The notes beneath the pieces were generated by a model, which was not told the origin of the DNA, did no database searches, and saw only the letters and a list, made by a program, of their open reading frames with translations. Shown here piece by piece: positions 24,481-33,741 of a stretch of DNA of 39,586 nt. The first letter of the stretch is position 1; the number at the start of each line of letters is the position of its first letter. This DNA comes from Planctomycetaceae bacterium (GTDB taxonomy: Bacteria; Planctomycetota; Planctomycetia; Pirellulales; Pirellulaceae): assembly GCA_016794985.1 (NCBI GenBank), contig JAEUIQ010000049.1, positions 1 to 39,586 of the forward strand, written 5' to 3'. Both the position numbers and the translations under genes were made by a program.

Positions 24481-26016
24481 ATGCGTTCAGTGGTTTTCGG
24501 CGGTCGAATTGGGTTTCCTGGCTTTTTGGTTGCTGCCAGCGTTTTTTTGCCGATCATGGTCCTCGACAGCGTGGCGGTTGCTCAGCTTTGCTCACCAAGT
24601 TGGGCACCGATGACGCAGCCTACCAAGTCCTTTCGCTTGACGCCGCAAACGGTCGTCGAGCCGCAGGAAGTGACGGTTTACAAAGAAGTCGAGGAATCTT
24701 CAGTCCAAAAGCGTCAAGTCACCGAACTCAAACCAGTGGTGCGGACCGAGACTCGAGAGCGTCGCAGCACCGTTCTCAAGCCAGTGATTGAGACCGAGAT
24801 GAAGACCGAACGGTACTCGGTGTTCGAGCCCGTCACCGAAACCAGCTATGAAACTCGCCAGCGTCAAGTCACTGAGTATGTCGAGGAAACCCACTATCGC
24901 GAAGAGCAGGTGGTTGTTCCCAAGGTCGTCCAACAAACGCAATATCAAGATCGACAAACTGTGGTCCGGCGCCCCGTGGTTGAAACTCAGTATCGGCAAA
25001 CGCCCGTCACTTCCATGGTTCCTGTGACCCAATATCGTCCCCAATTGGTCGATCAAGGCGTGGTCGTGAATCAGTTGGTGACCCAACCGGGCTACGATCG
25101 AAATCGCTTGCAATTCCTGCCGAGGACGACCTACACGGATCCGGTCACGATGCAGCAAGTTTATCGCCGGCCTGGTTTGTATTGGACGAATCAAGGCCAA
25201 CCAGCGACAGCGTCTCTCGTTCCAACCTACGTGCCGAATTACCAAATCCAACAAGTCCAACAAACTGCGATCGTCCCGCAGACTACACTGCAAACGGAAG
25301 CAGTTCAAGTGACTCGCTATGTCGATGAAGTCGTCACCGAGAAAGTTCCCGTGACGAGCCAAGTTGTTCAGAACGAAGTGGTAACGCAGCGCATCCCTTA
25401 CGTGGTGCGTACGCCGATAACCAAAATTGTCGAAGAAACAGTACCGGTCCAACGCACGACACAGCAAGAACGAGTAATGGAACGACAAGTTCCTGTCCAG
25501 CGAACTGTAATGCAACGCGTTGAAACCGTAGAACCATATGAAGTGCAAGTTCGCGAAATGGTTCCAGAGACCAGAACCGAAGACGTTCCGGTGACTCAAC
25601 GTCGTTTGATGCCTTCAAAGGAAGTTCGCAATCTTCCACGCACGGTTTGGGTACGTGAAGAATTGGATCTCTGGGGTAACCCGATCCCAGGCACCGCCGT
25701 TGCTGTTGGTGGCTCGATGTATCGCGAAGCGACGCCTTCGACCACAGCCACTGGCCAGCCCGCTCTGCAGGCGACTGGTGTAGAAGGCACGTCGTTGGCG
25801 AATTCTTCCACCCTAGGTCAAGCTTCGAACGCTGGATCATCGACCGCCGATCAAACTCCCGTGATGCGTTCTTTGAAGCCGTACTTGAGTGATGTTCCGG
25901 ATTTGCGCATGAGTCCATCGCAGCCCGAGCTCCGGCCAATTCAAACTGGACCGAAGCCTGCCGAAAATTCCAATTCGTCGGCTGATGGCGGGACCGCAAC
26001 TCGGATTTCGACCTAG
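24481..26016 (+). CDS. Secreted Val/Thr/Gln/Glu repeat protein
   Basis: The protein has 511 residues from the ATG at 24481 with GGAG seven bases upstream. A signal peptide (FGGRIGFPGFLVAASVFLPIMVLD) precedes the mature part. About residues 45-190 and 270-390 are built of irregular short repeats with alternating hydrophobic and polar residues, such as EVTVYKEVEESSVQKRQVTE, ERYSVFEPVTETSYETRQRQ and VPVQRTTQQERVMERQVPVQ; this resembles the YTV-type repeats of Rhodopirellula envelope proteins. Codon use is normal. A conserved-looking RTVWVREELDLWGNPIPG follows, then a low-complexity Ser/Thr/Gly tail. It is likely a fibrous cell-surface or envelope protein. No cysteine is present after the signal apart from one or two near the start. 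Confidence 0.82.
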   Translation: MRSVVFGGRIGFPGFLVAASVFLPIMVLDSVAVAQLCSPSWAPMTQPTKSFRLTPQTVVEPQEVTVYKEVEESSVQKRQVTELKPVVRTETRERRSTVLKPVIETEMKTERYSVFEPVTETSYETRQRQVTEYVEETHYREEQVVVPKVVQQTQYQDRQTVVRRPVVETQYRQTPVTSMVPVTQYRPQLVDQGVVVNQLVTQPGYDRNRLQFLPRTTYTDPVTMQQVYRRPGLYWTNQGQPATASLVPTYVPNYQIQQVQQTAIVPQTTLQTEAVQVTRYVDEVVTEKVPVTSQVVQNEVVTQRIPYVVRTPITKIVEETVPVQRTTQQERVMERQVPVQRTVMQRVETVEPYEVQVREMVPETRTEDVPVTQRRLMPSKEVRNLPRTVWVREELDLWGNPIPGTAVAVGGSMYREATPSTTATGQPALQATGVEGTSLANSSTLGQASNAGSSTADQTPVMRSLKPYLSDVPDLRMSPSQPELRPIQTGPKPAENSNSSADGGTATRIST

Positions 26017-26037
26017 TGGATTTTGCTTGCATTAGCT

Positions 26038-26049
26038 TCGTAGCTACGA
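26038..26049. other. 12-bp palindrome in a short intergenic gap
   Basis: TCGTAGCTACGA is a perfect 12-bp palindrome between the repeat protein and the small cytochrome gene. In the same gap a GC-rich stretch with CGGGGCCCCG near 26175 is followed by CCGTTTTTC, which may end the transcript of the repeat protein. Neither is strong enough to call alone. Confidence 0.3.
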
Positions 26050-26214
26050 CCGGTAAAGTTTGCCATTCACGCGGATTTCTGGCCGGTTTTTAGATGCTGC
26101 GACGATTTACCCAGTTGCATCGGGACTGAAGAGTTGAATCCTCTAGTTTCGGGTGTAGAATAGGGGGGCTCGTTCGGGGCCCCGCCGTTTTTCATTTCTT
26201 GGAGTCCAGTACAC

Positions 26215-26613
26215 ATGGTTCGTCGTTGTTTGTTGTTGGTTGCGTTTAGCTGGTTAGGATTGTCGGTTGCGACTGCCAGTGCTCACACGGAAATCAAGAA
26301 CATGTTCGAGAAAGAGTATTCGCACTTGAAGGTCACTTGCAACGCTTGCCATGTACAGGGCAAGGGTAAGGAAGTTCGCAACGAATTTGGGGAAGCGATT
26401 CATTCCAAAGTAGCGGATCAAGAGTTCAGCAAGAAGTTCAAGGACATCAAAGACAAGGAAGAAAAGAAGAAGTTCATGGAAGAGACGATTCTGCCAGCGA
26501 TCAAGAAGTCGGTGGCGGAAGTCGTGGAGAAGGAATCGAATGCTGCCGGTGAAAAATGGGCCGATCTGGTCAAGAATGCCACGCTGCCCGGTGTAACTCC
26601 CAAGAAAGATTAG
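26215..26613 (+). CDS. Small secreted CxxCH (cytochrome c-like) protein
   Basis: The protein has 132 residues from the ATG at 26215 with GGAG about ten bases upstream. A signal peptide (RRCLLLVAFSWLGLSVATASA) is followed by HTEIKNMFEKEYSHLKVTCN with one CNACH haem-binding motif close to the N-terminus. The rest is a Lys/Glu-rich helical sequence ending KNATLPGVTPKKD. A likely monohaem protein of the periplasm, function unknown. A second ligand for the haem could be one of the Met or His residues (for example H62). A strong terminator follows. Confidence 0.82.
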   Translation: MVRRCLLLVAFSWLGLSVATASAHTEIKNMFEKEYSHLKVTCNACHVQGKGKEVRNEFGEAIHSKVADQEFSKKFKDIKDKEEKKKFMEETILPAIKKSVAEVVEKESNAAGEKWADLVKNATLPGVTPKKD

Positions 26614-26695
26614 TCTGTTCTCAAAGTAGCGAATCGTAGCAAATCGTAGCGAAACTGTGCCGCGAGTTTCGCGACACGCTTTCCAGGTTTTCTCC

Positions 26696-26735
26696 AAAAA
26701 GTCTATCGCTCCGCAGGGAGCGATAGACTTTTTTG
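26696..26735. terminator. Strong bidirectional intrinsic terminator
   Basis: A perfect 17-bp stem (AAAAAGTCTATCGCTCC with its complement) closes on a GCAG loop and runs into TTTTTT on the plus strand and the same on the minus strand. It lies between the converging small cytochrome gene and the TPR gene and can end both transcripts. Confidence 0.92.
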
Positions 26736-26812
26736 TTGGGTGAGTCGCCTTTCAAGCCGCCCATGTTCGCGTGTGGGCTAGATACCAAGTGGGGCTCGAT
26801 ACGAAGTGGGCT

Positions 26813-27142
26813 CTATCGCATGTGAGCGCGTGCTTTTGCGGTTTCAGCACGTTGGATGTAGGCTGGGTCGCGAGTTCCCTCAAATGCCCGCTGGTAAGTC
26901 ACGCTCATAGCCACGTGGTTGAAAGGGTCGTTGGGTTCCAGTTCGACGGCTTTTTCTCCGTGGGCCACGGACTTCTCGAAATCTTGCAGGTTGTAGTAGA
27001 CGACGGCCAGTGCCAAGTGAGCCCTGACAAAATTGGGGTCCTTCGAAAGGATCGCAGCGTACTTTTCCACGGCTTCGTGGTACTTCTTCTCGGAACGCAA
27101 TTGCTCGGCCGCATTTTCCAAGGCCAGTATCTCTTTATCCAT
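26813..27142 (-). CDS. Small TPR-repeat protein
   Basis: The protein has 109 residues from the ATG at 27142 and is composed of about two and a half tetratricopeptide repeats: EKKYHEAVEKYAAILSKDPN, VRAHLALAVVYYNLQDFEKS with AVELEPNDP, and a last one around QRAFEGTRDPAYIQRAETAK. There is no signal peptide, so it is cytosolic. TPR proteins of this size mediate protein contacts. It follows the reductase gene by 37 bp and is probably in the same transcript; no functional link is evident. Confidence 0.88.
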   Translation of the reverse strand: MDKEILALENAAEQLRSEKKYHEAVEKYAAILSKDPNFVRAHLALAVVYYNLQDFEKSVAHGEKAVELEPNDPFNHVAMSVTYQRAFEGTRDPAYIQRAETAKARAHMR

Positions 27143-27179
27143 GGTTCTTGATTCCCGGAATCGTCGTTAGTTCAGTTGT

Positions 27180-28214
27180 TCAGTAGTTCAGTGCGGGTAA
27201 TTCGACAACACAGCGCCCGCTGTGCCGATTCTCGATGAGCGAGAAAACTCGGTCAGGCACGTCGTCCAGTCCGATGACTTCGATCTCGGCCAACGCGCGC
27301 TGCGGTAGCCACTGGCTCGTCAGACGCTCCCACATTACCGTCTTTTCGGGTTGCGAGTAACGAGTGCAATCGATACCGTACAGGATGACGCCCCGTAAGA
27401 TAAAGGGGTAGACCGACAAAATCAGATCCGTGCCACTGGCCATCCCACAAGCGGCCACACAGCCCCCATCGGCCGTTGAGCGAATGAGCGTATTGAGGCC
27501 AATGCTGCCAACGGTGTCGACGCCGCCTGCCCAGCGTGTTGACAGTAGCGACCGAGTCGTCGTGTCCTCGAAGTCGGATCGCAGGAGCACGTTGGACGCT
27601 CCCAAATTCAGCAGTCGCGACTGTTGTTCGATTTTGCTGGTGACTGCGGTGACGCGTTGCCCCAGGGCCGCTAAAATGTCGATTGTAAACGACCCGACTC
27701 CACCGGAAGCACCGGTCACCAGCAATGGATACTCGCGGTCGAAGCACTGGTGGTCGATCAAGGCTTGGATCGCCCAAGCTGCCGTAATTCCCGCAGTTCC
27801 CAACCCGCAAGCCTGAGCGGGACTGACACCATTCGGCAGTGGCAGTAGCCAATCGGCCGGAACCCACGCCAACTGTCGCCAGCCACCATCGTAGGTCGTG
27901 CCAAAGGCTTCCTGGCTAATCATGACATGCGCGCCCTCGGGCCACGCCGCTGATTTTGACTCGACGACGACGCCCGCGGCATCGATCCCGGGCACCAAAG
28001 GCAACTTGCGGGCGACTCCCGGATGCGCAACGGCAGCCAAGGCATCCTTGTAATTGATCGACGAATGGGATATCGCGATCAATACCTGTCCGGGCGGCAT
28101 TTCGTCAGCGGTGGGCACCGGGACTTCGACGACCGACTGTTTCACGACGGCATCCGCAACATTTCGATCGGTGTGCACTTGGAAACTTATGGACACATTG
28201 GGGATGGATTTCAT
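27180..28214 (-). CDS. YhdH/AcuI-type quinone oxidoreductase (acrylyl-CoA reductase family)
   Basis: The protein has 344 residues from the ATG at 28214 with a GGA seven bases upstream; the open frame extends to 28481, but that part overlaps the divergent gene and does not look coding. Medium-chain dehydrogenase/reductase features include HSSINYKDALAAVAHPG with VPGIDAAGVV in the catalytic domain, GLGTAGITAAWAIQAL, the NADPH-binding LLVTGASGGVGSFTIDILAALG and DTVGSIGLNTLIRSTADGG. The YhdH/AcuI group reduces acrylyl-CoA or small quinones with NADPH and lacks zinc. The assignment to the group is good; the physiological substrate is not known. Confidence 0.9.
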   Translation of the reverse strand: MKSIPNVSISFQVHTDRNVADAVVKQSVVEVPVPTADEMPPGQVLIAISHSSINYKDALAAVAHPGVARKLPLVPGIDAAGVVVESKSAAWPEGAHVMISQEAFGTTYDGGWRQLAWVPADWLLPLPNGVSPAQACGLGTAGITAAWAIQALIDHQCFDREYPLLVTGASGGVGSFTIDILAALGQRVTAVTSKIEQQSRLLNLGASNVLLRSDFEDTTTRSLLSTRWAGGVDTVGSIGLNTLIRSTADGGCVAACGMASGTDLILSVYPFILRGVILYGIDCTRYSQPEKTVMWERLTSQWLPQRALAEIEVIGLDDVPDRVFSLIENRHSGRCVVELPALNY

Positions 28215-28389
28215 ACGCAGATCCGTACTTCCATAATTCGAGTTGCCGTTGCCAGCCAAGCGGGCAGCCGCTCGGTAGCAACTCGCTAACCAGACTGCCT
28301 GCCAGCGGCAGCTATTGATAGCGTCGAATAGAAAGATAACAAACATTCTGCTAAGATTCGATCGTGGCAACATTTTTTGAGGTGACGAT

Positions 28390-31300
28390 ATGCGGTCGGT
28401 GATGCAAGCGAAAAATCGTGACGTGCGCGCGGTTCTGTTTGTGATGTTGATGGGTTTATCGACGCTCGTTTCAGACGCCACCGTTGTCCAAGTCGCGCAT
28501 GCGAAGCCCCAGTTGCCTCAGCGTCCACGCTTGCTAGATCGCTTGCGGCAACAAGAATCGCCGCAGGATGGAACTGGGAGAATGTCGGAGACGCGACCGC
28601 GTCTTTTGCAACCGGGTGGGTTGTTGGGTGAAAGACCGAATTCGGATCAACCATTGGGCGATCGTTTGTCCAATCTGGTGGATGCCGTCGAGAAACGGAT
28701 TGAAATGGGGCAGCGGATTGCTGGCATGTTTGGGGGAACACCATCGGCTCAGATCGTCTCGACCGAAGCGCTGATTGGGCAGACCTATAACGTCGGACAC
28801 GTTGTTTACCGTCTGACACCCGAGGACTCGCTGCGTTGGCAAACGCGCGCGATCTTCGTCAGTGATCCGGAGAATCGCGTACTCTACCCCAGTCTCATGC
28901 CGACATTCTTGCAGCGGTTGGGCAGCCAATTTACCGACAAGCCCACCGACCCTCCGCAAGACATCGATATTTGGTTTGTGTTTGTGGGCCGACAACCGCT
29001 GCATCTGACGATCCATGCCGCTCAAGATCATCGGTTGACCATCGAACCGGCAAACCTTGGTCGAGTCCGACAGAATGCGATGCTGCAATCCTGGTGGCGA
29101 CAGTTCGAGTTGATGTTGAAAGAGCAAGTAGCTGCCAGCGACTACCCGCCACTCGTGCAAGCGTATCTCGAGACCATGATCCAACAACGCATGGGTTTGG
29201 CCGAAAGCGGCTTATTGCCTCCCCCTCGCGAATCGCAGGTTAATCCGCTGACGGAAACTTGGAACTTATTGACATCCGCCGAATCGTTGCAGGTCGACAA
29301 CCTCAAGGCCATGATGCGCGACAAGAATTTACAACTCCAACCGGCGAATCAGCCATTGCCCGCCAACATTGCTTGGCAACCGCACCAATTCGACAAGATC
29401 GATCCGAACGTTCAGGTCGAGCCAATTGCCATGTGTGTTCCTCAGGAGTGTTTTTACTTGCGATTCGGAAATTGGTCGAATCAAGTTTGGTTGAAGCAGT
29501 TGATGGACGAACACGGTGGCGACTTGGGTCGCATGGTTCGGCTTCGTGGGTATCAGTCTTTGGTTGGTGATTTGTTTCGCGATCAGTTGGCGATGGAATC
29601 GAGTCAGCTAGATGATTTATTTGGCGGAACTTTGATACAGGATGTGGCTGTAATCGGTCTGGATACATTTTTATCGGAAGGTGCGGCGGCTGGATTGGTC
29701 CTGCATTCACGCAATGGTTTGTTGCTCTCCAGTTTGAGCGGTAAACGTCAGGACTACGCGACCAAGAATGCCGCTTGGGGCGTGACACTCAATGAACTGA
29801 AAGTCGGAGAAACGCCAGCGACCATCCTACAATCACCGGACGGCCGAGTCCGCTCGATCTTGGTAAGTGCTGGAGATTTTCATTTAGTGACCACCTCGTA
29901 CACTTTGGCGCAAAGGTTTCTTCAAGCGGCTGCGGGTCATGCTTCGCTGGGGCAGTCCGACGAATTCCGCCAAGCACGCTCTCAGATGCCGTTGACGCGA
30001 GACGATACGATCTTTGCTTACCTCTCGACGGCATTCTTAGAGAACATGTTGTCGCCTCAATATCAAATCGAATTGCGCCGGCGACAACGAAGCATCACCG
30101 AGATTCAGATGCTACAAATGGCGACCTGGTCGGCTGCTGCACATCAAATCCCCGTGCCGGGCGGATATGCGGATTGGGAGCAAGTGCCACTGGAGTTGCG
30201 AATTCAAGCACTGACCGAGACAGGGTTCTTGCCCAACAACTTCAACCGTCGCGCTGACGCTTCGCAGGTGGGGCTGATGCCTGTCCCCAAAAAGAGCGTG
30301 GGCGAGGTTGCTCCGGGAGAGATCGGGTCGGTAGGCAATGCGAATGGAACCAGCGGCGCCGCGGAAGCGAAGGGGGGCACGAACCTACTGAATTCCGTGG
30401 TCGGTAGCTTGTTTGGCGGTCGGAAAATCGGAAACGCTAACGATGGGACCAACGTCCAGCCCGCGACGGATTTGTCTGTTCCGGTCGAGAATCCAAGCAG
30501 CGAGGTTTTGCCGTTGCCAAACGGGCAACCGGCCACCGCGATTTCGCCGCCACCCATCTTATGGAAGGAGTTGCCACTAGGTGATTCTTTATACGGGGAT
30601 ACCCTGCGCGGCGTGCGCGGATGGATGATCCCAGTGGCCGACATGCGTGTAGACCGCGTGACGGCGGAAGAGAGCCTGTGGTATCAGGAACGGGCCAAGT
30701 ATTTTGAAACGCAATGGCGCCAAACGGATCCATTGATGATCGGTGTCAAAAGATTCGCGCGAGAAAACGGGATCGAACGCGTGGTGTTTGACGCCCGAGT
30801 TGCTCCGTTTGCTAGTCAACGTTACGGCTGGTTGATGGAGCGAATTGGACCGCCGTTGAGTGTTCGTCCGGCGCCCAATCCGGAGGATGTGATCCGCTTG
30901 GAGTTGAGCATGGCGCCCTCCGCATTCTTGCCGAATGTTCCAGCTCACTTGTTGTTTGCGGCCGTGCAACGCGATGCCCAGCAACTACAGAACTTGGATC
31001 CTTCCGAATGGTGGACGACATTGAAGCTTCTTCAGTCGACACCAGGCTACATTGCGACCTGGCCCGCGGCGGGATTGCTGAACATGTTCCCCATGTTGGC
31101 GGGCAAACCCGACGAACAAGGTTTCACTCGTTCTCCGGCGTTGGGTATCGTTCGGCTACAATACGACGGGTTCAGTGCCATCGCGGTTGATCGCGAAAGA
31201 TTGGAGCGGCTCAAGCCGCAACTGCAAATGGTTGAAGCCGAGACACCAGCCCAAGCTCGTTTGGAGATCGGCGACTTGGCTCAGTCGCAATTGGAGGCAT

Positions 31301-31875
31301 GGGTGAATACGCTGTGGCGTCAACGTTCTTGGCAAGCTTCTTTGGCAAACACGCGAATGTTGCATTTATTGATGCAGCATTTTCATTTGGAGCCAGGGAC
31401 CGCGAAACAAAAAGCCCAGTCGTTGCTCAATGCGGAATTGGTGTGCTCGCTCGATGGAAACTACATGCTGTGGGGACCGGAAGGATTGGTGGGCGACATC
31501 GCACCCGAGGCCACTTGGGTGGCACCTTTGCCACCCCTTCCCGGTACTGAGCCAGGTGGTACGAACGAGCCACGCAATTTTGAAGCTTTGCCTGCACTGC
31601 CTCCGCCTCCACCACAACCGGTCGCTGCGGCTACACTTCATCCGTTTTCTTACTATTGGGTTAGCGATCATTGGCCAACCGATGGTCGCGTTGCAGCCCA
31701 AGCTTGGGGTGAAGAGACGTCACCCTTGCTCAGTTGGTTCCGCGGCGCGATGATCGAGGCGAATCAAGAAGAGTCGAGATTCCTGTTGCATGGGTACTTG
31801 GATATCAATCGCAAAGAGACCGACAAAGAGGCGCTGCCAAGCCTGAATCTATTCGAAGGCTTTTCGTGGAAGTAG
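28390..31875 (+). CDS. Large secreted protein of unknown function, 1161 residues
   Basis: The ATG at 28390 is preceded by GAGGTG seven bases upstream. A signal peptide covers about residues 14-38 (AVLFVMLMGLSTLVSDATVV). After a Pro/Arg/Gln-rich linker the first half (about 100-610) has globular mixed sequence with ECFYLRFGNWSNQVWLKQLM in the middle. A low-complexity Gly/Asn/Pro linker at about 635-725 separates it from a second folded half with DSLYGDTLRGVRGWMIPVAD and LRLQYDGFSAIAVDRERLER-like sequence, then a polyproline stretch PALPPPPPQP near 1075. I do not recognise the family; similar giant proteins occur in planctomycetes as hypotheticals. It is followed 20 bp later by the phosphatase gene, so they may share a transcript. 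Confidence 0.85.
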   Translation: MRSVMQAKNRDVRAVLFVMLMGLSTLVSDATVVQVAHAKPQLPQRPRLLDRLRQQESPQDGTGRMSETRPRLLQPGGLLGERPNSDQPLGDRLSNLVDAVEKRIEMGQRIAGMFGGTPSAQIVSTEALIGQTYNVGHVVYRLTPEDSLRWQTRAIFVSDPENRVLYPSLMPTFLQRLGSQFTDKPTDPPQDIDIWFVFVGRQPLHLTIHAAQDHRLTIEPANLGRVRQNAMLQSWWRQFELMLKEQVAASDYPPLVQAYLETMIQQRMGLAESGLLPPPRESQVNPLTETWNLLTSAESLQVDNLKAMMRDKNLQLQPANQPLPANIAWQPHQFDKIDPNVQVEPIAMCVPQECFYLRFGNWSNQVWLKQLMDEHGGDLGRMVRLRGYQSLVGDLFRDQLAMESSQLDDLFGGTLIQDVAVIGLDTFLSEGAAAGLVLHSRNGLLLSSLSGKRQDYATKNAAWGVTLNELKVGETPATILQSPDGRVRSILVSAGDFHLVTTSYTLAQRFLQAAAGHASLGQSDEFRQARSQMPLTRDDTIFAYLSTAFLENMLSPQYQIELRRRQRSITEIQMLQMATWSAAAHQIPVPGGYADWEQVPLELRIQALTETGFLPNNFNRRADASQVGLMPVPKKSVGEVAPGEIGSVGNANGTSGAAEAKGGTNLLNSVVGSLFGGRKIGNANDGTNVQPATDLSVPVENPSSEVLPLPNGQPATAISPPPILWKELPLGDSLYGDTLRGVRGWMIPVADMRVDRVTAEESLWYQERAKYFETQWRQTDPLMIGVKRFARENGIERVVFDARVAPFASQRYGWLMERIGPPLSVRPAPNPEDVIRLELSMAPSAFLPNVPAHLLFAAVQRDAQQLQNLDPSEWWTTLKLLQSTPGYIATWPAAGLLNMFPMLAGKPDEQGFTRSPALGIVRLQYDGFSAIAVDRERLERLKPQLQMVEAETPAQARLEIGDLAQSQLEAWVNTLWRQRSWQASLANTRMLHLLMQHFHLEPGTAKQKAQSLLNAELVCSLDGNYMLWGPEGLVGDIAPEATWVAPLPPLPGTEPGGTNEPRNFEALPALPPPPPQPVAAATLHPFSYYWVSDHWPTDGRVAAQAWGEETSPLLSWFRGAMIEANQEESRFLLHGYLDINRKETDKEALPSLNLFEGFSWK

Positions 31876-31895
31876 TTTGTAAGGAAAGAATAGGA

Positions 31896-32681
31896 ATGCA
31901 GCTGCCGGATACACTATTGTCTCAGGTTGCCGAGTTGGCTCGTGAGGCGGGACGATTTCTTCTTTCGTGTCGCGATGGAATCTCGATCGCGGAAAAGGGT
32001 GGTGCTCACAACTTGGTCACACAAGCTGATTTGGACTGCGAGAATTTACTGTGCGAGCGATTGGCCGAGATCTTGCCCCACTCGCAGTTTCTGCGCGAAG
32101 AGGGTGGCGCGACCGGCGACCATTCGTCTTTGGCCATGTGGATCATTGACCCATTGGATGGGACCAATAATTACGTTCACGGAATTCCGCAATTCTGCGT
32201 TTCGATCGGCTTGGCCTGCGCAGGCGAGTTGGAGTTAGGTGTGGTTTACGATCCCAATCGCGACGAGCTGTTTACGGCTCAGCGTGGTTGCGGTGCCTTC
32301 TTGAACGGTAATCCGATTCAGGTATCCGAACGACCTAATTTGCAAAATAGCGTGATTGCTACCGGATTTTATTATGATCGTGGTGATTTGGTCAAACGCA
32401 CCTTGGCAGCGATAGGCCGATTGTTTGACGAACCGATACGCGGGATCCGTCGCTTCGGCAGTGCGGCGTTGGATTTGTGTTGGGTCGCCTGCGGCCGCTA
32501 TGACGGGTATTTCGAGTACCGTCTCGGAGCTTGGGACTACGCGGCGGGTGCCGTGATCGTCCGCGAGGCCGGCGGGCAATGCTGCGATCGTGAAGGGCAG
32601 CCACTTGTGGTCCACAGCGGCAATGTCATCGCCTCGAGCCCGCAAATCCACGTGGACCTTGTTCGCGTTGTCCGCTGGTAG
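31896..32681 (+). CDS. Inositol-monophosphatase family protein
   Basis: The protein has 261 residues from the ATG at 31896 after AAGGAAAG and AGGA; an in-frame extension back to 31734 lies within the preceding gene. The magnesium-dependent phosphatase motifs are present: EE (68-69) in LREEGG, DPLDGTNN (85-92) and GAWDYAAG (Asp 214), with GVVYDPNRDELFTAQRGCGAFLNG between them. Members hydrolyse inositol phosphate, histidinol phosphate or PAP; the substrate is not settled by sequence. The gene ends 37 bp from the converging SEC-C gene, so the two transcripts may overlap. Confidence 0.93.
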   Translation: MQLPDTLLSQVAELAREAGRFLLSCRDGISIAEKGGAHNLVTQADLDCENLLCERLAEILPHSQFLREEGGATGDHSSLAMWIIDPLDGTNNYVHGIPQFCVSIGLACAGELELGVVYDPNRDELFTAQRGCGAFLNGNPIQVSERPNLQNSVIATGFYYDRGDLVKRTLAAIGRLFDEPIRGIRRFGSAALDLCWVACGRYDGYFEYRLGAWDYAAGAVIVREAGGQCCDREGQPLVVHSGNVIASSPQIHVDLVRVVRW

Positions 32682-32718
32682 GTTCGAGCGTCGCGCGGCA
32701 GAGTCGTTTGGGTTTCCG

Positions 32719-33741
32719 TTAGGCGTTGCAGCACTTTTTGAACTTTTTCCCACTGCCGCAATGGCACGGATCGTTACGTCCAATTCGACCATTATCAATG
32801 CGAATGGTGTGACGGCTTGCTAAATCGTCTTCTTTCGAGGATGAGCGGCCTTGAGACGCTTGCTCCAACGGATGAAGTCGGTCTTCGACGTAGCCTGCTA
32901 TCCCATCTTCAGGCGACAAACCGCCGTCAAAAGTCGAGGCCGCTGTGGCTACTCGAACGGCAGAGATTTGGGGTTCGTTTTCCCTCGACTGGTTGAACCA
33001 AGACGGCAAGTTAGACGGCAAGTTAGACGGCAAGTTCGGCATTTCCCCCTCGAGGTCAGCCACGCCAAGTTCTATCCGAAACGTCTCCCAATCACCTACA
33101 AGTCCCACCTCGATCAGGTTGGATGCAAATGCCCGTTCCACGGCCTCAGCGCCTTCGATGAGTTGGTTATTGGCAATAAACGAGGCAATAAATGCGTTGA
33201 TAACGGGTGTGTTCTCATGGGCCATCTCCATTAGATTCACTAGCGCCGAACCGGCTTCTTGACGCATTGATTTGTTCTGCTTCAACATTGCATCGAACGA
33301 CTCGATCGCGATCAACCGGCAATACTCGCTATAGGATTGGTTTTTGGCGATATGCTCCAACGCAACAACGGCAGCTGGCCCAATTCTGGCAAAAACCCAA
33401 GGCATATCGCATGCAACCCAGTCGTCATCTAAATTGTTGCTGGCCACAACCAAAAAATCGATTAGTTTCGGTAGCAGGTCTTCGCTGCGCAGCTCAGACA
33501 ACGCCCGCCAGGCAGTGACTGGCATGAGGACGTGACGTTCTTCTTCGACGCCCGGATCGGTTGGCGGGTATGGCCAATCGGGATCGATCCAATAATTCAT
33601 GATGCGGAACAGTTCGGGTACATCTTCGACGGTGATTTGGCATTGCGTGGTGTAATAGGAATCTTGCGAATTCCAATTTTTGAGAATTCTGGGATTCACC
33701 GCTTTCAATAATCGTTGTTCCAATGTTTGTGTTGAGAGCAT
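32719..33741 (-). CDS. SEC-C zinc-motif protein with helical repeats
   Basis: The protein has 340 residues from the ATG at 33741 (MLSTQTL), which has GGAAGG seven to eight bases upstream; an ATG 15 bases earlier lacks a site. The main body is alpha-helical and resembles HEAT-type repeats or the DUF1186 fold (PVTAWRALSELRSEDLLPKL, PAAVVALEHIAKNQSYSEYC). The linker contains three NLPS repeats from 12-bp tandem DNA. The C-terminus is a SEC-C zinc motif, GRNDPCHCGSGKKFKKCC, as at the end of SecA. It is cytosolic. SEC-C tags are found on many proteins of unknown role. Confidence 0.9.
   Translation of the reverse strand: MLSTQTLEQRLLKAVNPRILKNWNSQDSYYTTQCQITVEDVPELFRIMNYWIDPDWPYPPTDPGVEEERHVLMPVTAWRALSELRSEDLLPKLIDFLVVASNNLDDDWVACDMPWVFARIGPAAVVALEHIAKNQSYSEYCRLIAIESFDAMLKQNKSMRQEAGSALVNLMEMAHENTPVINAFIASFIANNQLIEGAEAVERAFASNLIEVGLVGDWETFRIELGVADLEGEMPNLPSNLPSNLPSWFNQSRENEPQISAVRVATAASTFDGGLSPEDGIAGYVEDRLHPLEQASQGRSSSKEDDLASRHTIRIDNGRIGRNDPCHCGSGKKFKKCCNA
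33001..33036. repeat. Three 12-bp perfect tandem repeats in frame
   Basis: AGACGGCAAGTT occurs three times in a row. On the minus strand it encodes three NLPS units in the linker of the SEC-C protein. The 12-bp length preserves the frame, so copy number could vary between strains. Confidence 0.9.

Noticed and set aside
24700..25599. 299-codon minus-strand frame opposite the repeat protein
   Set aside because: Its Leu/His/Arg/Asn-rich sequence mirrors the repeats of the true gene; no start signal.
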